A stretch of DNA of 62,416 nt from Streptomyces sp. TRM49041 (lineage in GTDB: Bacteria; Actinomycetota; Actinomycetes; Streptomycetales; Streptomycetaceae). Position numbers and translations under genes: made by a program. Of the stretch, positions 52,846 through 62,040 are shown piece after piece. The notes under the pieces were generated by a model, which was not told where the DNA came from, searched no databases, and saw only the letters and a list, made by a program, of their open reading frames with translations. The stretch's first letter is position 1. Each line of letters opens with the position of its first letter. The stretch lies in contig NZ_VSRY01000040.1 of assembly GCF_008271805.1 (NCBI RefSeq), positions 1-62,416 of the forward strand, read 5' to 3'.

Positions 52846-53835
52846 GTGGACATCTTCTGGTACGCCCTGATCGGGCTGCTCTTCACCGGCTATCTGGCCC
52901 TGGAAAGCATCGACTTCGGCGTGGGCCTGCTCTTCCTCCTCGCCCGCGAGGAGCGGGACCGCGAGCGGCTGCGCCGCGGCGTCGTACCGCTGTTCCTCGC
53001 GAACGAGGTGTGGCTGGTCGCCACCGTGGGCCTGCTGTTCGGGGCGCTCCCGCTGCTGGAGGGCGAGCTGCTGCACGCCCTGCGCACGCCCGTCGTCCTG
53101 CTGCTGAGCGCCTGGTACCTGCGCGACGCCGCCCTGTGGTTCCGCACCGCGCATCCGGGGGCGGGCTGGCGGCGTACCTGGGACGTGGTGCTGCCCGCCG
53201 CGAGTCTGGTGCTCGCCGCCGGGTGGGGCGCCGTCCTCGCCGCGCTGATCCGCGGGCTCTCCACGGACGGCCACGGTCACGCGGTCGCCGCCGCCGGCGA
53301 TGTGGCGCACCCGCTCGCGCTTCTCGGCGCGGCCTTGGTGGTGGCGGCCTGCCTGCGCCAGGGCACCCTCTTCACCGCCCGGCGTCTGCCGCACGACAGC
53401 CCCCTCCTCGGCCGGCTGAACCGGTTCTCCCGGCCGCTCACCCGGTGTCTGCTCGGGCTGGTCCTCCTCGCCGCCGTACGGGCGGCCGGTGTCACCGACG
53501 CCCCGGTGACCGTACTGCTCGTCGGTGTCCTCGCGGCCGCCGGGGTGTACGCCTCCGAGCGCTCCGCGGCGGCCGGCCGGCCGGGCACCGCCCTGCTGCT
53601 GGGGGCCGCCCCGCTGCTCGCCCTGCCGGTGACGGTGGGCCTGGCCAACGGCACCACCGTGCTGGCCACCCGTTCCGGGGAGGGCGCGCTCGTACTGTCC
53701 GACGCGGTCGCCGACCCGGCCTCGCTGACGCTGCTGTCGATGACGGTGCTCCCCGCGCTGATCGCGGTGGCCTTCGGACAGGTGTGGATGTGGCGCGTCT
53801 TCGTACGGCCGCAGGTGCGGCAGCGGACGCCGTAG
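52846..53835 (+). CDS. cydB: Cytochrome bd ubiquinol oxidase subunit II
   Basis: A 329-aa membrane protein with about eight transmembrane helices, GTG 52846. The family start MDIFWYALIGLLFTGYLALESIDFGVGLL is clear, including the Glu/Asp residues of the proton path. ANEVWLVATVGLLFGALP follows. It is the structural partner of CydA, 45 bp downstream of it. Convergent with a secreted-protein gene. The 127-bp gap after it shows only GC-rich repeats. Confidence 0.95.
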   Translation: MDIFWYALIGLLFTGYLALESIDFGVGLLFLLAREERDRERLRRGVVPLFLANEVWLVATVGLLFGALPLLEGELLHALRTPVVLLLSAWYLRDAALWFRTAHPGAGWRRTWDVVLPAASLVLAAGWGAVLAALIRGLSTDGHGHAVAAAGDVAHPLALLGAALVVAACLRQGTLFTARRLPHDSPLLGRLNRFSRPLTRCLLGLVLLAAVRAAGVTDAPVTVLLVGVLAAAGVYASERSAAAGRPGTALLLGAAPLLALPVTVGLANGTTVLATRSGEGALVLSDAVADPASLTLLSMTVLPALIAVAFGQVWMWRVFVRPQVRQRTP

Positions 53836-53962
53836 CGGCGGCGGGGAGCCGCTGGGCGAGGCGCCTCCCGGGCCGGGTGCCCCCGGGTGAGGCGCTCCGG
53901 GCGAGGCGCTCCCGGGCGGCGGCGCGGGCTTCGGCGCCCGTCCCGCCGCCCGGGATGCCGTG

Positions 53963-54463
53963 TCAGCCGCGTGTGCCGGTGGCCGACACCTGGTTGGTCG
54001 CCACCAGGAGACCCGCGCCGTCGTAGGTGACGGCGGTGCCCGAGCTGGTGAACGTCCTGCCGCCGTGGCACAGGACGGCCTTCTGGCCGATCTCGATGCG
54101 GGCCACCAGATTGCCGTCGGCGTCGTGGAACCGCTCCGTCATGCGGAACGTGAACGTGGTCCGCCCGGTGGCCGTCCATGTGCCCGTGCCGCCGACGTTG
54201 TTGGCCAGCGTGCCGTCCGCGGCGACCGTCAGGACCGAGTCGATGACGTTGCCGTCGTCACCCGTCGCGCGCACCGACCAGGTCCCCACCGCGGTCGGCG
54301 CGGCGGCGATCGGCGTGGCGCGCTGCGGCTGCGCGCCGGCCCCCTCCCGTGCCACCGCGACGCCTGCCATCGGTACGACCGCCAGTGCGGCCGCCGTGGC
54401 CGCCCCGAGACCCCGTCTCCACACGGCTGCCCCCAGCTTCCTGTGCGCAGAGGTCAGTTCCAT
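53963..54463 (-). CDS. Secreted hypothetical protein
   Basis: A 166-aa protein; ATG 54463 behind GGGGGAGAC. The N-terminus is a classical signal peptide: basic RKLGAAVWRRG, hydrophobic ALAVVPMAGVAVA, then a likely cleavage near AVA-REG. The mature part is a small beta-rich domain (GTWSVRATGDDGNVIDSVLTV, GTWTATGRTTFTFRM) with one cysteine, resembling lipocalin-like or SnoaL-unrelated beta-barrel exoproteins. I do not recognise the function. The 242-bp divergent gap on its right (54464-54705) carries its promoter but no clear motif. Confidence 0.75.
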   Translation of the reverse strand: MELTSAHRKLGAAVWRRGLGAATAAALAVVPMAGVAVAREGAGAQPQRATPIAAAPTAVGTWSVRATGDDGNVIDSVLTVAADGTLANNVGGTGTWTATGRTTFTFRMTERFHDADGNLVARIEIGQKAVLCHGGRTFTSSGTAVTYDGAGLLVATNQVSATGTRG

Positions 54464-54705
54464 GTCTCCCCCTTGAATTTCCGTCTCCGGCCCCCGTCCG
54501 GGGCCACAGGATCGTACGACGGCTGTCCTGAAAAACTCCGTCAGAATTCCCCGCAGGAATGTCGGGAAATGCAAGGTGGAGGACAGAGGAATGCAGCGGA
54601 TTCGGACCCTCCGGTCCGAGAGCGGCACAATCCGTGGCGATCGTTTCCGGACACGGGAACCGACACCACTTGGACTCGTGGTCCCGCCGCGACATGATGG
54701 GGATC

Positions 54706-55353
54706 ATGTCCAACACGGCGGATCGGCACAGCACGGATCAGGTCAGGGCGGCGATCGCCGCCGAGCGGCGTGAGTTCGCGGAGCTGCTGGACGCTCTGCC
54801 CGCCGAAAAGTGGGACGCCCCCTCGCTCTGCGGCGGCTGGCGGGTCCGCGAGGTCGCCGCCCACATGACGATGGGATTCCGCTACTCCCTGCCCAAGATG
54901 GCCCGCGAACTGGTCAGGGCGCGCGGCAGCCTCGACCGCATGACGGACCACTGCGCACGCGCGGACGCCGCGGCCCACTCGACGGCCGAACTGGCCGCCT
55001 TCCTGCGGGACAACGCCCACCACCCGTGGAAGCCACCGGTCGGCGGCATCGCCGCGGCGCTGGGGCACGACGTCATCCACGGCCTGGACATCACGGTCGC
55101 GCTGGGCATGGACCGCCGGGTGCCCGAAGACCGGTTGCGCGTCCTGCTCGGCACGGTCACTCCCCGCACGGCCAGGTTCTTCAAGGCTGACCTCGGCGGT
55201 GTCCGGCTCCGCGCCACCGACCTCGACTGGTCGTACGGCACCGGAGCGCCGCTGTCCGGCACGGCCCAGGACCTGCTCCTGCTGGCCTACGGCCGCCGCC
55301 TCCCCGCCGGCCACCTCGAGGGCGAGCACCAGACACGCTTCACACTGCGCTGA
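54706..55353 (+). CDS. DinB/maleylpyruvate-isomerase-like mycothiol-dependent enzyme
   Basis: A protein of about 215 aa from ATG 54706 (ATG 54694 and 54697 are alternatives). Family pattern: ERREFAELLDALPAEKWDAPSLCGGWRVREVAAHM, with the metal-binding histidine of AAHM, and a second motif GHDVIHGLDI with two more histidines. These actinobacterial four-helix proteins (TIGR03083 type) are mycothiol-dependent S-transferases or isomerases, often linked to detoxification. It could conjugate a reactive quinone or phenazine, but lies outside the apparent cluster. Confidence 0.82.
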   Translation: MSNTADRHSTDQVRAAIAAERREFAELLDALPAEKWDAPSLCGGWRVREVAAHMTMGFRYSLPKMARELVRARGSLDRMTDHCARADAAAHSTAELAAFLRDNAHHPWKPPVGGIAAALGHDVIHGLDITVALGMDRRVPEDRLRVLLGTVTPRTARFFKADLGGVRLRATDLDWSYGTGAPLSGTAQDLLLLAYGRRLPAGHLEGEHQTRFTLR

Positions 55354-55362
55354 CCGGCGGCG

Positions 55363-56787
55363 TCACGGCAGCAGGGCCCCGGCGGTCAGCGGCAGGACCG
55401 CCCCGCCCGCCACGCCCAGCAGGAGCGACACGGCCGCGGCGGTGCAGGCGGTGGCGGCCGACCACGTCCCGAGCACCGTGTGGGCCACGGCGGGCGGTCC
55501 GGCGGGCGCCGTCCGGAAGAGGGGCCCGAGCCAGCGCAGGTAGTAGAAGAGCGACGCGACCGTGTTGACGACGGCGAGCGCGGCCAGCCAGCCGTAACCC
55601 CCGTCGATCGCGGCGCTGAAGACCAGCAGCTTGCCGAGGAAGACCCCGGTGGGCGGCGTACCGACCAGACCGAGCAGGCAGACCACCAGGACGGCCGCCA
55701 GGGCGGGGCGGCGCGCGGCGAGACCCCGGTAGTCGTCCAGGGTCCGGGCGTGCGGGAGTTCGGTGACGACGGCGAACGCGCCGAGGTTGGTGACCGCGTA
55801 CGCCGCGAGGTAGAACAGCAGTCCGCTCTGGGCCAGTTCGGCGCGCGTGGCGACGGCCACGGCCATCAGCAGATAGCCGACCTGGCTGATGGTGGAGTAC
55901 GCCAGGAGTCGTTTCACCGACGTCTGGAAGAAGGCCGCCAGGTTCCCCAGCGTCATGGACGCGGCCGCGAGGACCGCCACCAGCAGCGGCCAGTCGACGT
56001 CGCTCGCGGGGAGGGCCTGGTGCAGCAGACGGTACGCGGCGATCAGTCCGCCGACCTTCGGCAGCGTGGTGACGTACGCCGCCACGGGCGCTGTCGCACC
56101 GTCGGTGACATCCGGCACCCAGTAGTGCGCCGGCACTCCGCCGACCTTGAACAGCAGCCCCGCCAGGACCGCGACGAGCCCGACCGCGACGAGCCCGTAC
56201 GGGGCGTCCGGCAGCGTGGCGCGGAGCTCCCCGTACAGGGTGGCGCCGCCCGCGCCGTACAGGATCGCCGTGCCGGCGAGCAGGACGACGCCCAGCAGCG
56301 CACCCATCAGGTAGTACTTCAGGGCCGCCTCGGTGCCCGCCGCGTCCTTGGCGAAGCCGGCCAGGGCGTACGCGGGCACACTGGCGAGGAGGTAACCGGC
56401 GAAGAGCGTCAGCAGATCGTTCGCGCCGATCATGGCGAGAGTGCCGAGGCCGGTCAGGAGCAGCAGTACGTAGTACTCGGTCTCCCGCCGGTCGCCGCGT
56501 ACCGTCTCCACCGACATGGCCAGGACGAACAGCAGTGCCCCCAGCACGACGAGGCGCCCCACGCTCGTCGCGGTGTCCACGGTGAAGGCGTCGGAGAAGA
56601 CCGCACGTTCCCGGCCGGTGGCGAGCGTGACCGCCGTGGCGGCAAGGCCGGTCGCACAGGCGGCGGCCGCCAGGACGCCGACGGCCCACTGACGGCCACG
56701 CGGCAGCCACGAGCCCGCGAGCAGGCCCCCGACGGCCGCCACGGCGAGAGCGACCTCGGGGATCAGGGGGCCGAGGTCCTCGTTCAC
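55363..56787 (-). CDS. nuoN: NADH-quinone oxidoreductase subunit N
   Basis: A 474-aa Mrp-type antiporter subunit of complex I, about 14 transmembrane helices. The start is GTG 56787, overlapping the nuoM stop; the longer frame is a shadow of nuoM. KYYLMGALLGVVLL (helix 5 Glu/Lys region), LLFKVGGVPAHYWVPDV (essential Lys) and GTPPTGVFLGKLLVF identify it. Last gene of the leftward operon, ending 9 bp from the convergent DinB-like gene. Confidence 0.94.
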   Translation of the reverse strand: MNEDLGPLIPEVALAVAAVGGLLAGSWLPRGRQWAVGVLAAAACATGLAATAVTLATGRERAVFSDAFTVDTATSVGRLVVLGALLFVLAMSVETVRGDRRETEYYVLLLLTGLGTLAMIGANDLLTLFAGYLLASVPAYALAGFAKDAAGTEAALKYYLMGALLGVVLLAGTAILYGAGGATLYGELRATLPDAPYGLVAVGLVAVLAGLLFKVGGVPAHYWVPDVTDGATAPVAAYVTTLPKVGGLIAAYRLLHQALPASDVDWPLLVAVLAAASMTLGNLAAFFQTSVKRLLAYSTISQVGYLLMAVAVATRAELAQSGLLFYLAAYAVTNLGAFAVVTELPHARTLDDYRGLAARRPALAAVLVVCLLGLVGTPPTGVFLGKLLVFSAAIDGGYGWLAALAVVNTVASLFYYLRWLGPLFRTAPAGPPAVAHTVLGTWSAATACTAAAVSLLLGVAGGAVLPLTAGALLP

Positions 56788-58289
56788 CGGGCGACCAGTC
56801 CCACCAGGGTGCGGCTGGCCGGTTCGACGACGTCCAGCAGGAAGCGCGGCGCGACACCGATGACCAGCGCCACCGCGAGGAGCGGCGCGACGGAGCCGGT
56901 CTCCCGGGCGGCCAGGTCGGTGAAGCCGCCCGACGCGACGCTGCCCGGCAGCCGCGTCGGGCCGAGGAGCATACGGCGCAGGGCGCGCAGGAACAGGGCC
57001 GCCGTCAGCAGGATGCCGGTCAGGGCGATCGCGGTCGCCGTCGCCTGGGACGCCAGACTGCCGGTGAAGATCTGGAACTCGGCGATGAACCCCGAGAAGC
57101 CCGGGATACCAAGACTGGCGAACGCCCCGACCGCGGTGAGCGCGGCGAACCTCGGCGTCGGCCCGGCAAGCCCGGAGTACGCGTCGATGGTGTATGTACG
57201 GCCCCGGTCGTACAGGAACCCGGACAGCAGGAACAGCGCGCCGGTGATCAGACCGTGGCTGACCATCTGCGTCACGGCGCCCGTGACGGCCAGCGAACGC
57301 GCCTGGACGTCGGTGCCGGCGAGCACCCCGGCGGCACCCACGGCGAGAATGACGTACCCCATGTGGTTGACGGACGTGTACGCGATCATGCGCTTGAAGT
57401 CGGTCTGCGCCATGGCCACCAGCGCCCCGTACACGGCCGACACGGCGCCGACGACGATGAAGACCAGCGCGTACTGGCGCCAGCTCCCCGGCAGCAGCGG
57501 CATCGCGATGCGCACGAACCCGTACGTCCCCATCTTCAGCAGGATCCCCGCCAGGATCGCCGACCCGGCGGCGGGGGCGTCGGTGTGGGCGGGCGGCAGC
57601 CACGTGTGGAACGGCACCGTCGGGGTTTTGACGGCCAGTCCGACGCCGAGCGCGAACAGCACCAGTCCCGCGTACGCGCCGCGCCCGGACAGCGGATCGT
57701 CACGGGCGATGTCGACCATGTCGAACGTATGCGGATCGGCGGCCAGATACAGGCCGATGAAGCCCAGAAGCAGCGCGAGCGATCCGGTGAAGGTGTACAG
57801 GAAGAACTTCAGCGCCGCCGCTCTGCCCCGCTCGCCGTGACCCCAGCCGGCGATGACGAAGAACATGCCGACGATGGACAGGTCGAAGAAGACGAAGAAG
57901 AGGATCAGGTCCAGGGCGACGAACAGCCCCACACACATGGTCTGCAGGAAGAGGAAGAGGCACACATACGGGCGGACCCGGTGGGTCTCCCGCAGCGAGT
58001 AGACCGCGACTGCCAGGAACAGCACGTTCGTCAGCGCGACCATCGGCAGCGACAGCCCGTCCACGCCCACGTGGTAGCCGACGCCCGCGCCGGGGATCCA
58101 GCGCGCCCGCTCCTCGTACTGCATGCCCCCGCCCGGATCGAAGCCCGCCCACAGCGTGACGGCCAGTGCCAGTTCGGCCGCCGTCACGGCGATCCACACG
58201 GTGAGATACACGCGGTCCGGCAGCGGGCGCGGCACGAGCAGCAGCGCGCCGCAGACCAGGAGCGGCAGGAACGTGACGATGCTCAGCAC
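56784..58289 (-). CDS. nuoM: NADH-quinone oxidoreductase subunit M
   Basis: A 501-aa proton-pumping antiporter-like subunit, GTG 58289. LFFVFFDLSIVGMFFVIAGWG contains the Glu-type residue region of helix 5; VGLAVKTPTVPFHTWLPPAH carries the conserved Lys and His; QTDFKRMIAYTSVNHMGYV is the NuoM signature. Full length. Follows nuoL by 6 bp and overlaps nuoN by 4. Confidence 0.95.
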   Translation of the reverse strand: MLSIVTFLPLLVCGALLLVPRPLPDRVYLTVWIAVTAAELALAVTLWAGFDPGGGMQYEERARWIPGAGVGYHVGVDGLSLPMVALTNVLFLAVAVYSLRETHRVRPYVCLFLFLQTMCVGLFVALDLILFFVFFDLSIVGMFFVIAGWGHGERGRAAALKFFLYTFTGSLALLLGFIGLYLAADPHTFDMVDIARDDPLSGRGAYAGLVLFALGVGLAVKTPTVPFHTWLPPAHTDAPAAGSAILAGILLKMGTYGFVRIAMPLLPGSWRQYALVFIVVGAVSAVYGALVAMAQTDFKRMIAYTSVNHMGYVILAVGAAGVLAGTDVQARSLAVTGAVTQMVSHGLITGALFLLSGFLYDRGRTYTIDAYSGLAGPTPRFAALTAVGAFASLGIPGFSGFIAEFQIFTGSLASQATATAIALTGILLTAALFLRALRRMLLGPTRLPGSVASGGFTDLAARETGSVAPLLAVALVIGVAPRFLLDVVEPASRTLVGLVAR

Positions 58290-58295
58290 AGGAGG

Positions 58296-60236
58296 TCACC
58301 CGACCAGGAGCAGGAACAGAGCGAGGAAGGCGAGCCCGAGCGCCGCCTGGACGTAGTACTGGTGCAGCAGCCCGGTCTGCGGACGCCGGGCGAGCAGGCC
58401 CAGCCGGCGGGTGCCCGCGGCGACGGCACGGACCGCCCCGTCGACCCCGCTGTCGTCGGCCCGGCCCGACCAGCGCGCGGCCACAAGACCGCCACGCGCC
58501 ACCTGCCGTACGGCGCCGTCCACGACCCGGTCGTCGCAGCGGCCGGCCCACCGGGCCGCCATCAGCACCCCGCGCGCCACCCGCCGCACCCCGGCGTCCA
58601 GCACCCGGTCGTCGAACGCGGCCAGAGCGCCCGCCAGGGCGACGACCGGCCGGACGACCACCGCGTGGACGGCCCGCTCCAGGTGGAGCCAGTCGGCCGG
58701 CCACGGCAAGGAGAGCCCCCGTACCGGCCCCCACCACCAGGTGAGCCCGGCAGCGGCCAGGGCAAGCCCTCCGGACAGGGCCGACTCCCAGGCGTGCGGC
58801 TCCGGTTCGCCGGGCGCCCCGACGGCCGAGCGCAGCGCGTCCGACACACCGGGCAGCGCCAACACCCCCAGCACGGCGGCGCCCAGGGCGAGCACGACCA
58901 GCGGCGGGCGCATCGCCCGGGGTACCCGCCGGGCGCCGCGCCGATGGTCGGCGTCCCCGGCGGCGGCGTCGGCCGGCAGCGGGCGGCGGAGCACGTACCA
59001 GAGGGCCTTCATGCTGTAGACGGCCGAGACGGCGGCGGCCGCGAGCCCGACCGCGTACAGTGCCGGGCCGCGTACGAGGGCGGCGGCGAGCACCTGGTCC
59101 TTGGTGGCCCACAGCGACAGCGGCGGCAGCCCGGCCAGCGCCAGTGCGCCGACCGCGAAGGCGGCTCCCACCAGCGGGTACTCATGGGCGGCGCCCCGCA
59201 GCGCCGACAGGCGTGCGGTGCCCAGCGTCGTCAGCCAGGCGCCCGCGGCGAGGAACAGCCCCGCCTTGACGGCGGCGTGCGCGACGAGCTGCGCGGTGCC
59301 CCCGGCCACCCCCTCGGCACCGGCGGCGAGCACCATGAAGCCGACCTGCGCGCAGGTCGACGCGGCCAGCAGCTGCTTCAGGTCGGACTGCGCGACCGCC
59401 ACCACACCGAGGAGCAGCGCGGTGAGCGCCCCCACCCAGGCGACCAGCGGCAGCGCCCACGCGGTTGCGGCCGCCAACGGGTTCAGCCGCAGCAGCAGAT
59501 ACGCCCCCGCTGCGACCATGGCCGCCGAGTGCAGCAGCGCCGACACCGGGCTGGGGCCCTGCATGGCCCCCGACAGCCAGAAGGAGAAAGGCAGTTGCGC
59601 CGACTTGCCCAGCGCGGCCACCACCACGCCGGCGGCCACCACTTGAAGCCAGGGCGACCGCGTCGTCGCCAGCGCGTCCAGCTCCAGGGACCCGGTGCCG
59701 CCGGCCAGCGCGGCGCCCGCCGCCAGATAGAGCCCGAGGTCGGCGGCGCGCGTGGTCAGGAACGCGGTGTCCGCCGCCCGTACCCGGTGCGGCTGCCGCC
59801 ACCAGTAGCCGATCAGCGCCCAGCTGGTGGCCCCCATCACCTCCCAGGCCATCAGCAGCGGCGGCAGCGTGGTCGCGGTGACGGTCACCAGCATCGCCCC
59901 CGCGAAGAGCAGCATCAGCCCGAAGAACCTGCCCCGGTTCTCGTCGCGGCCGAAGTCCCCGGCGGAGAAGACCAGTACGGCCGTGGTGACCGCCGCGACC
60001 GTCACCACCAGCACACCCGACAGCCCGTCCACCGCCAGACCCGCCCGGACCCCTGCGAACAGCGGCGCGCCCGCCACCGGCCGCACCACCGCCGCCGCGA
60101 CGGCCAGACCGAGCGTGACCAGCGCCGCGGCCACACCGACGGCGGGCGCGACACGACCGACGCGCCGCCCGGCGCAGCCCAGCGACGCCCCGGTGCCGAG
60201 GGGCACGGCGACCAGCGCCCACAGCAGCGCGCTCAT
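58296..60236 (-). CDS. nuoL: NADH-quinone oxidoreductase subunit L with repeated C-terminal segment
   Basis: A 646-aa protein. The antiporter core (LMAWEVMGATSWALIGYWW, GKSAQLPFSFWLSGAMQGPSPVSALLHSA, QSDLKQLLAASTCAQVGFM) is typical. In place of a normal lateral-helix region the C-terminus has about three copies of a 24-residue basic unit (DDRVLDAGVRRVARGVLMAARW and variants) before a final transmembrane helix. ATGA overlap with nuoK. Whether the repeat replaces helix HL is uncertain. Confidence 0.92.
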   Translation of the reverse strand: MSALLWALVAVPLGTGASLGCAGRRVGRVAPAVGVAAALVTLGLAVAAAVVRPVAGAPLFAGVRAGLAVDGLSGVLVVTVAAVTTAVLVFSAGDFGRDENRGRFFGLMLLFAGAMLVTVTATTLPPLLMAWEVMGATSWALIGYWWRQPHRVRAADTAFLTTRAADLGLYLAAGAALAGGTGSLELDALATTRSPWLQVVAAGVVVAALGKSAQLPFSFWLSGAMQGPSPVSALLHSAAMVAAGAYLLLRLNPLAAATAWALPLVAWVGALTALLLGVVAVAQSDLKQLLAASTCAQVGFMVLAAGAEGVAGGTAQLVAHAAVKAGLFLAAGAWLTTLGTARLSALRGAAHEYPLVGAAFAVGALALAGLPPLSLWATKDQVLAAALVRGPALYAVGLAAAAVSAVYSMKALWYVLRRPLPADAAAGDADHRRGARRVPRAMRPPLVVLALGAAVLGVLALPGVSDALRSAVGAPGEPEPHAWESALSGGLALAAAGLTWWWGPVRGLSLPWPADWLHLERAVHAVVVRPVVALAGALAAFDDRVLDAGVRRVARGVLMAARWAGRCDDRVVDGAVRQVARGGLVAARWSGRADDSGVDGAVRAVAAGTRRLGLLARRPQTGLLHQYYVQAALGLAFLALFLLLVG

Positions 60237-60538
60237 CCCTTGAGGTCCTCGGCCATGTCCGTCATGTCGATCCGCCGTGCCCGGTAGATGGCGGTGGTCA
60301 CCGCGAAGCCCATGGCCATCTCCACCGCCATCGCCACCACAGCGGCGACGATCACCACCTGGCCGCCCGCGGCGCCCGGGGCGAGGAAGTGCCAGAACGC
60401 GGCGGCGGCGACCATGACACCGCCGATCATCAGCTCCAGGCCCATCATGATCATCACGATGGACTGCTGGGACAGCGCACCGTACAGGCCCGTGGCGAAC
60501 AGCCCGGCGGCCAGCAGGAGAAAGGCTTCCAGGATCAC
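60233..60538 (-). CDS. nuoK: NADH-quinone oxidoreductase subunit K
   Basis: A 101-aa protein with three transmembrane helices, GTG 60538 overlapping the nuoJ stop. GALSQQSIVMIMMGLELMIGG holds the conserved Glu of helix 2; VAMAVEMAMGFAVTTAIYR holds the second Glu. Size and motifs are diagnostic. Confidence 0.94.
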   Translation of the reverse strand: MILEAFLLLAAGLFATGLYGALSQQSIVMIMMGLELMIGGVMVAAAAFWHFLAPGAAGGQVVIVAAVVAMAVEMAMGFAVTTAIYRARRIDMTDMAEDLKG

Positions 60539-61095
60539 CGGCCGACCCCTCCGCCCGCGGGATCCCGCGCCGGACGCCGGTCGAGGCCGTCGCCGAACCG
60601 GTCGTAACGGCCCCGGTGGGTGGCCAGGACCGTCGCCGCCACCATCGTGGCGAGCAGCGCGAACCCCAGCGTGATCATCGTGAACATCTGAGCGCTCATC
60701 AGGGACTCACCGACCTGGAACGTGGTGTCGGCGGGCGGCGCCCCCGTCCGGCGCGGCCACGGCACGAGGAGGACGCCGACGGCGAGTGCCACGAACACGC
60801 CCGCGCCGACGGCCAGCGAGCCGCGCTGGTTGTGCACCATCGACATCGGCATCAGACCGGCCGGGTTCATCATGTAGGCGATCATGAACACGGCCATGAC
60901 CACCATCTCCATGACCATCATCAGCACGATCACGACCCCGAGATACGGCAGCCCCAGCAGGATCACCTCGCCACCCACGCAGGCCAGCGACGCGAGCAGC
61001 GCGAAGGTGACCCGGGCCATCGACCGGCACCGGAACACCAGGACGCCGAAGGCCAGGGCCAGTACGCCGAGGACCCAGAAGAGGACGGTGGACAC
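60535..61095 (-). CDS. nuoJ: NADH-quinone oxidoreductase subunit J
   Basis: A 186-aa membrane subunit, GTG 61095 behind GGAGG. Five predicted helices; GLPYLGVVIVLMMVMEMVVMAVFMIAYM is the Met-rich helix 3 of the family, although the usual YVGAI start reads YLGVV. Lies between nuoH and nuoK; the nuoI iron-sulphur subunit that normally stands between H and J is absent. Confidence 0.9.
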   Translation of the reverse strand: MSTVLFWVLGVLALAFGVLVFRCRSMARVTFALLASLACVGGEVILLGLPYLGVVIVLMMVMEMVVMAVFMIAYMMNPAGLMPMSMVHNQRGSLAVGAGVFVALAVGVLLVPWPRRTGAPPADTTFQVGESLMSAQMFTMITLGFALLATMVAATVLATHRGRYDRFGDGLDRRPARDPAGGGVGR

Positions 61096-61110
61096 GGGGA
61101 AGGGCGCCTC

Positions 61111-62040
61111 CTAACGGCTGTCGAGCACGACGAGCGCCGGTACGAGCGCCTGCGCGATGGTCAGGGGGATGAGCACGACCCAGGCGAACTCCACATAGCG
61201 GTCGGCGCGCACCATCGGGAACCGGCGCCTCGCCCACACCAGGAGCGCCAGCACCGCCAGGGTCTTGACGAGCGACCAGGCCCAGCCGGGCACGCCGCCC
61301 GGCCCGGCGCCGCCGCCCAGGAACAGCGGCACCGCCATCGCGGCCCCCGCCGCCAGCCACAGCCACCGACCCGCCCGGATCAGCAGCCGGTCGGGCCCGG
61401 ACAGCTCACCGAACACCCCGTCGGCGATGTCCCGCCCCACGGGGTACGCGAACGGCCCGAGGAAGCTGAACGCCAGCACACCCGCCAGATACGCGGCGAA
61501 GGCGACCGGCATCCAGACCGCGAACCACAGCCCCTCCTGGGCTGCCACGATGTCCCCGACCCGCAGCGACTCCGCCCCGGTGGCCGCCGAGATGAGCGCG
61601 AACATCAGCGGCAGTTCGTACGCCAGCCCCTGGGCGATGTAGCGGTAGCCGCCGACCAGCGAGTACGCGGCGTTCGGGCCCCACCCGGCCAGCCACAGCC
61701 CTGCCCAGGTCAGCACCTCCATGGCGTTGAACCAGACCACGCCCACCGACAGATCGGCGACCGCCGTGCCCCCGAAGGGCACCACCAGCACCGCCAGTAC
61801 GGCGGCGACCGGCACTGTGACCACGCCGATCCGCCCCAGCAGCACATCGGACGCGGGCGTACGTCGCGGCTGGGCCACCAGCAGCCGTGCCACCTCCCGC
61901 AGCCGCCCGCCGGCCGCCGCGACGGTGACCGGCCGCCCGGCCTCCGCGGCGGCCAGCAGCGCGTCACCCGCCACCGCGACGACCGCGAACCCCGACAGCA
62001 GTACGGGCGCGGCCGCCACCGCCCACCACGGCTCAGCCAC
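61111..62040 (-). CDS. nuoH: NADH-quinone oxidoreductase subunit H
   Basis: A 309-aa membrane subunit from GTG 62040, overlapping the upstream gene by 8 bp. LTWAGLWLAGWGPNAAYSLVGGYR, AQGLAYELPLMFALISAATGAESL (quinone-site Glu) and WVVLIPLTIAQAL identify NuoH. It is shorter than the main complex I copy, as I recall for the second, partial nuo cluster of streptomycetes. Confidence 0.92.
   Translation of the reverse strand: MAEPWWAVAAAPVLLSGFAVVAVAGDALLAAAEAGRPVTVAAAGGRLREVARLLVAQPRRTPASDVLLGRIGVVTVPVAAVLAVLVVPFGGTAVADLSVGVVWFNAMEVLTWAGLWLAGWGPNAAYSLVGGYRYIAQGLAYELPLMFALISAATGAESLRVGDIVAAQEGLWFAVWMPVAFAAYLAGVLAFSFLGPFAYPVGRDIADGVFGELSGPDRLLIRAGRWLWLAAGAAMAVPLFLGGGAGPGGVPGWAWSLVKTLAVLALLVWARRRFPMVRADRYVEFAWVVLIPLTIAQALVPALVVLDSR

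Noticed and set aside
57255..60287. 1010-codon open frame on the plus strand
   Set aside because: Antisense to nuoM, nuoL and nuoK; Arg/Gln/Gly/His-rich composition typical of reversed membrane-protein codons.
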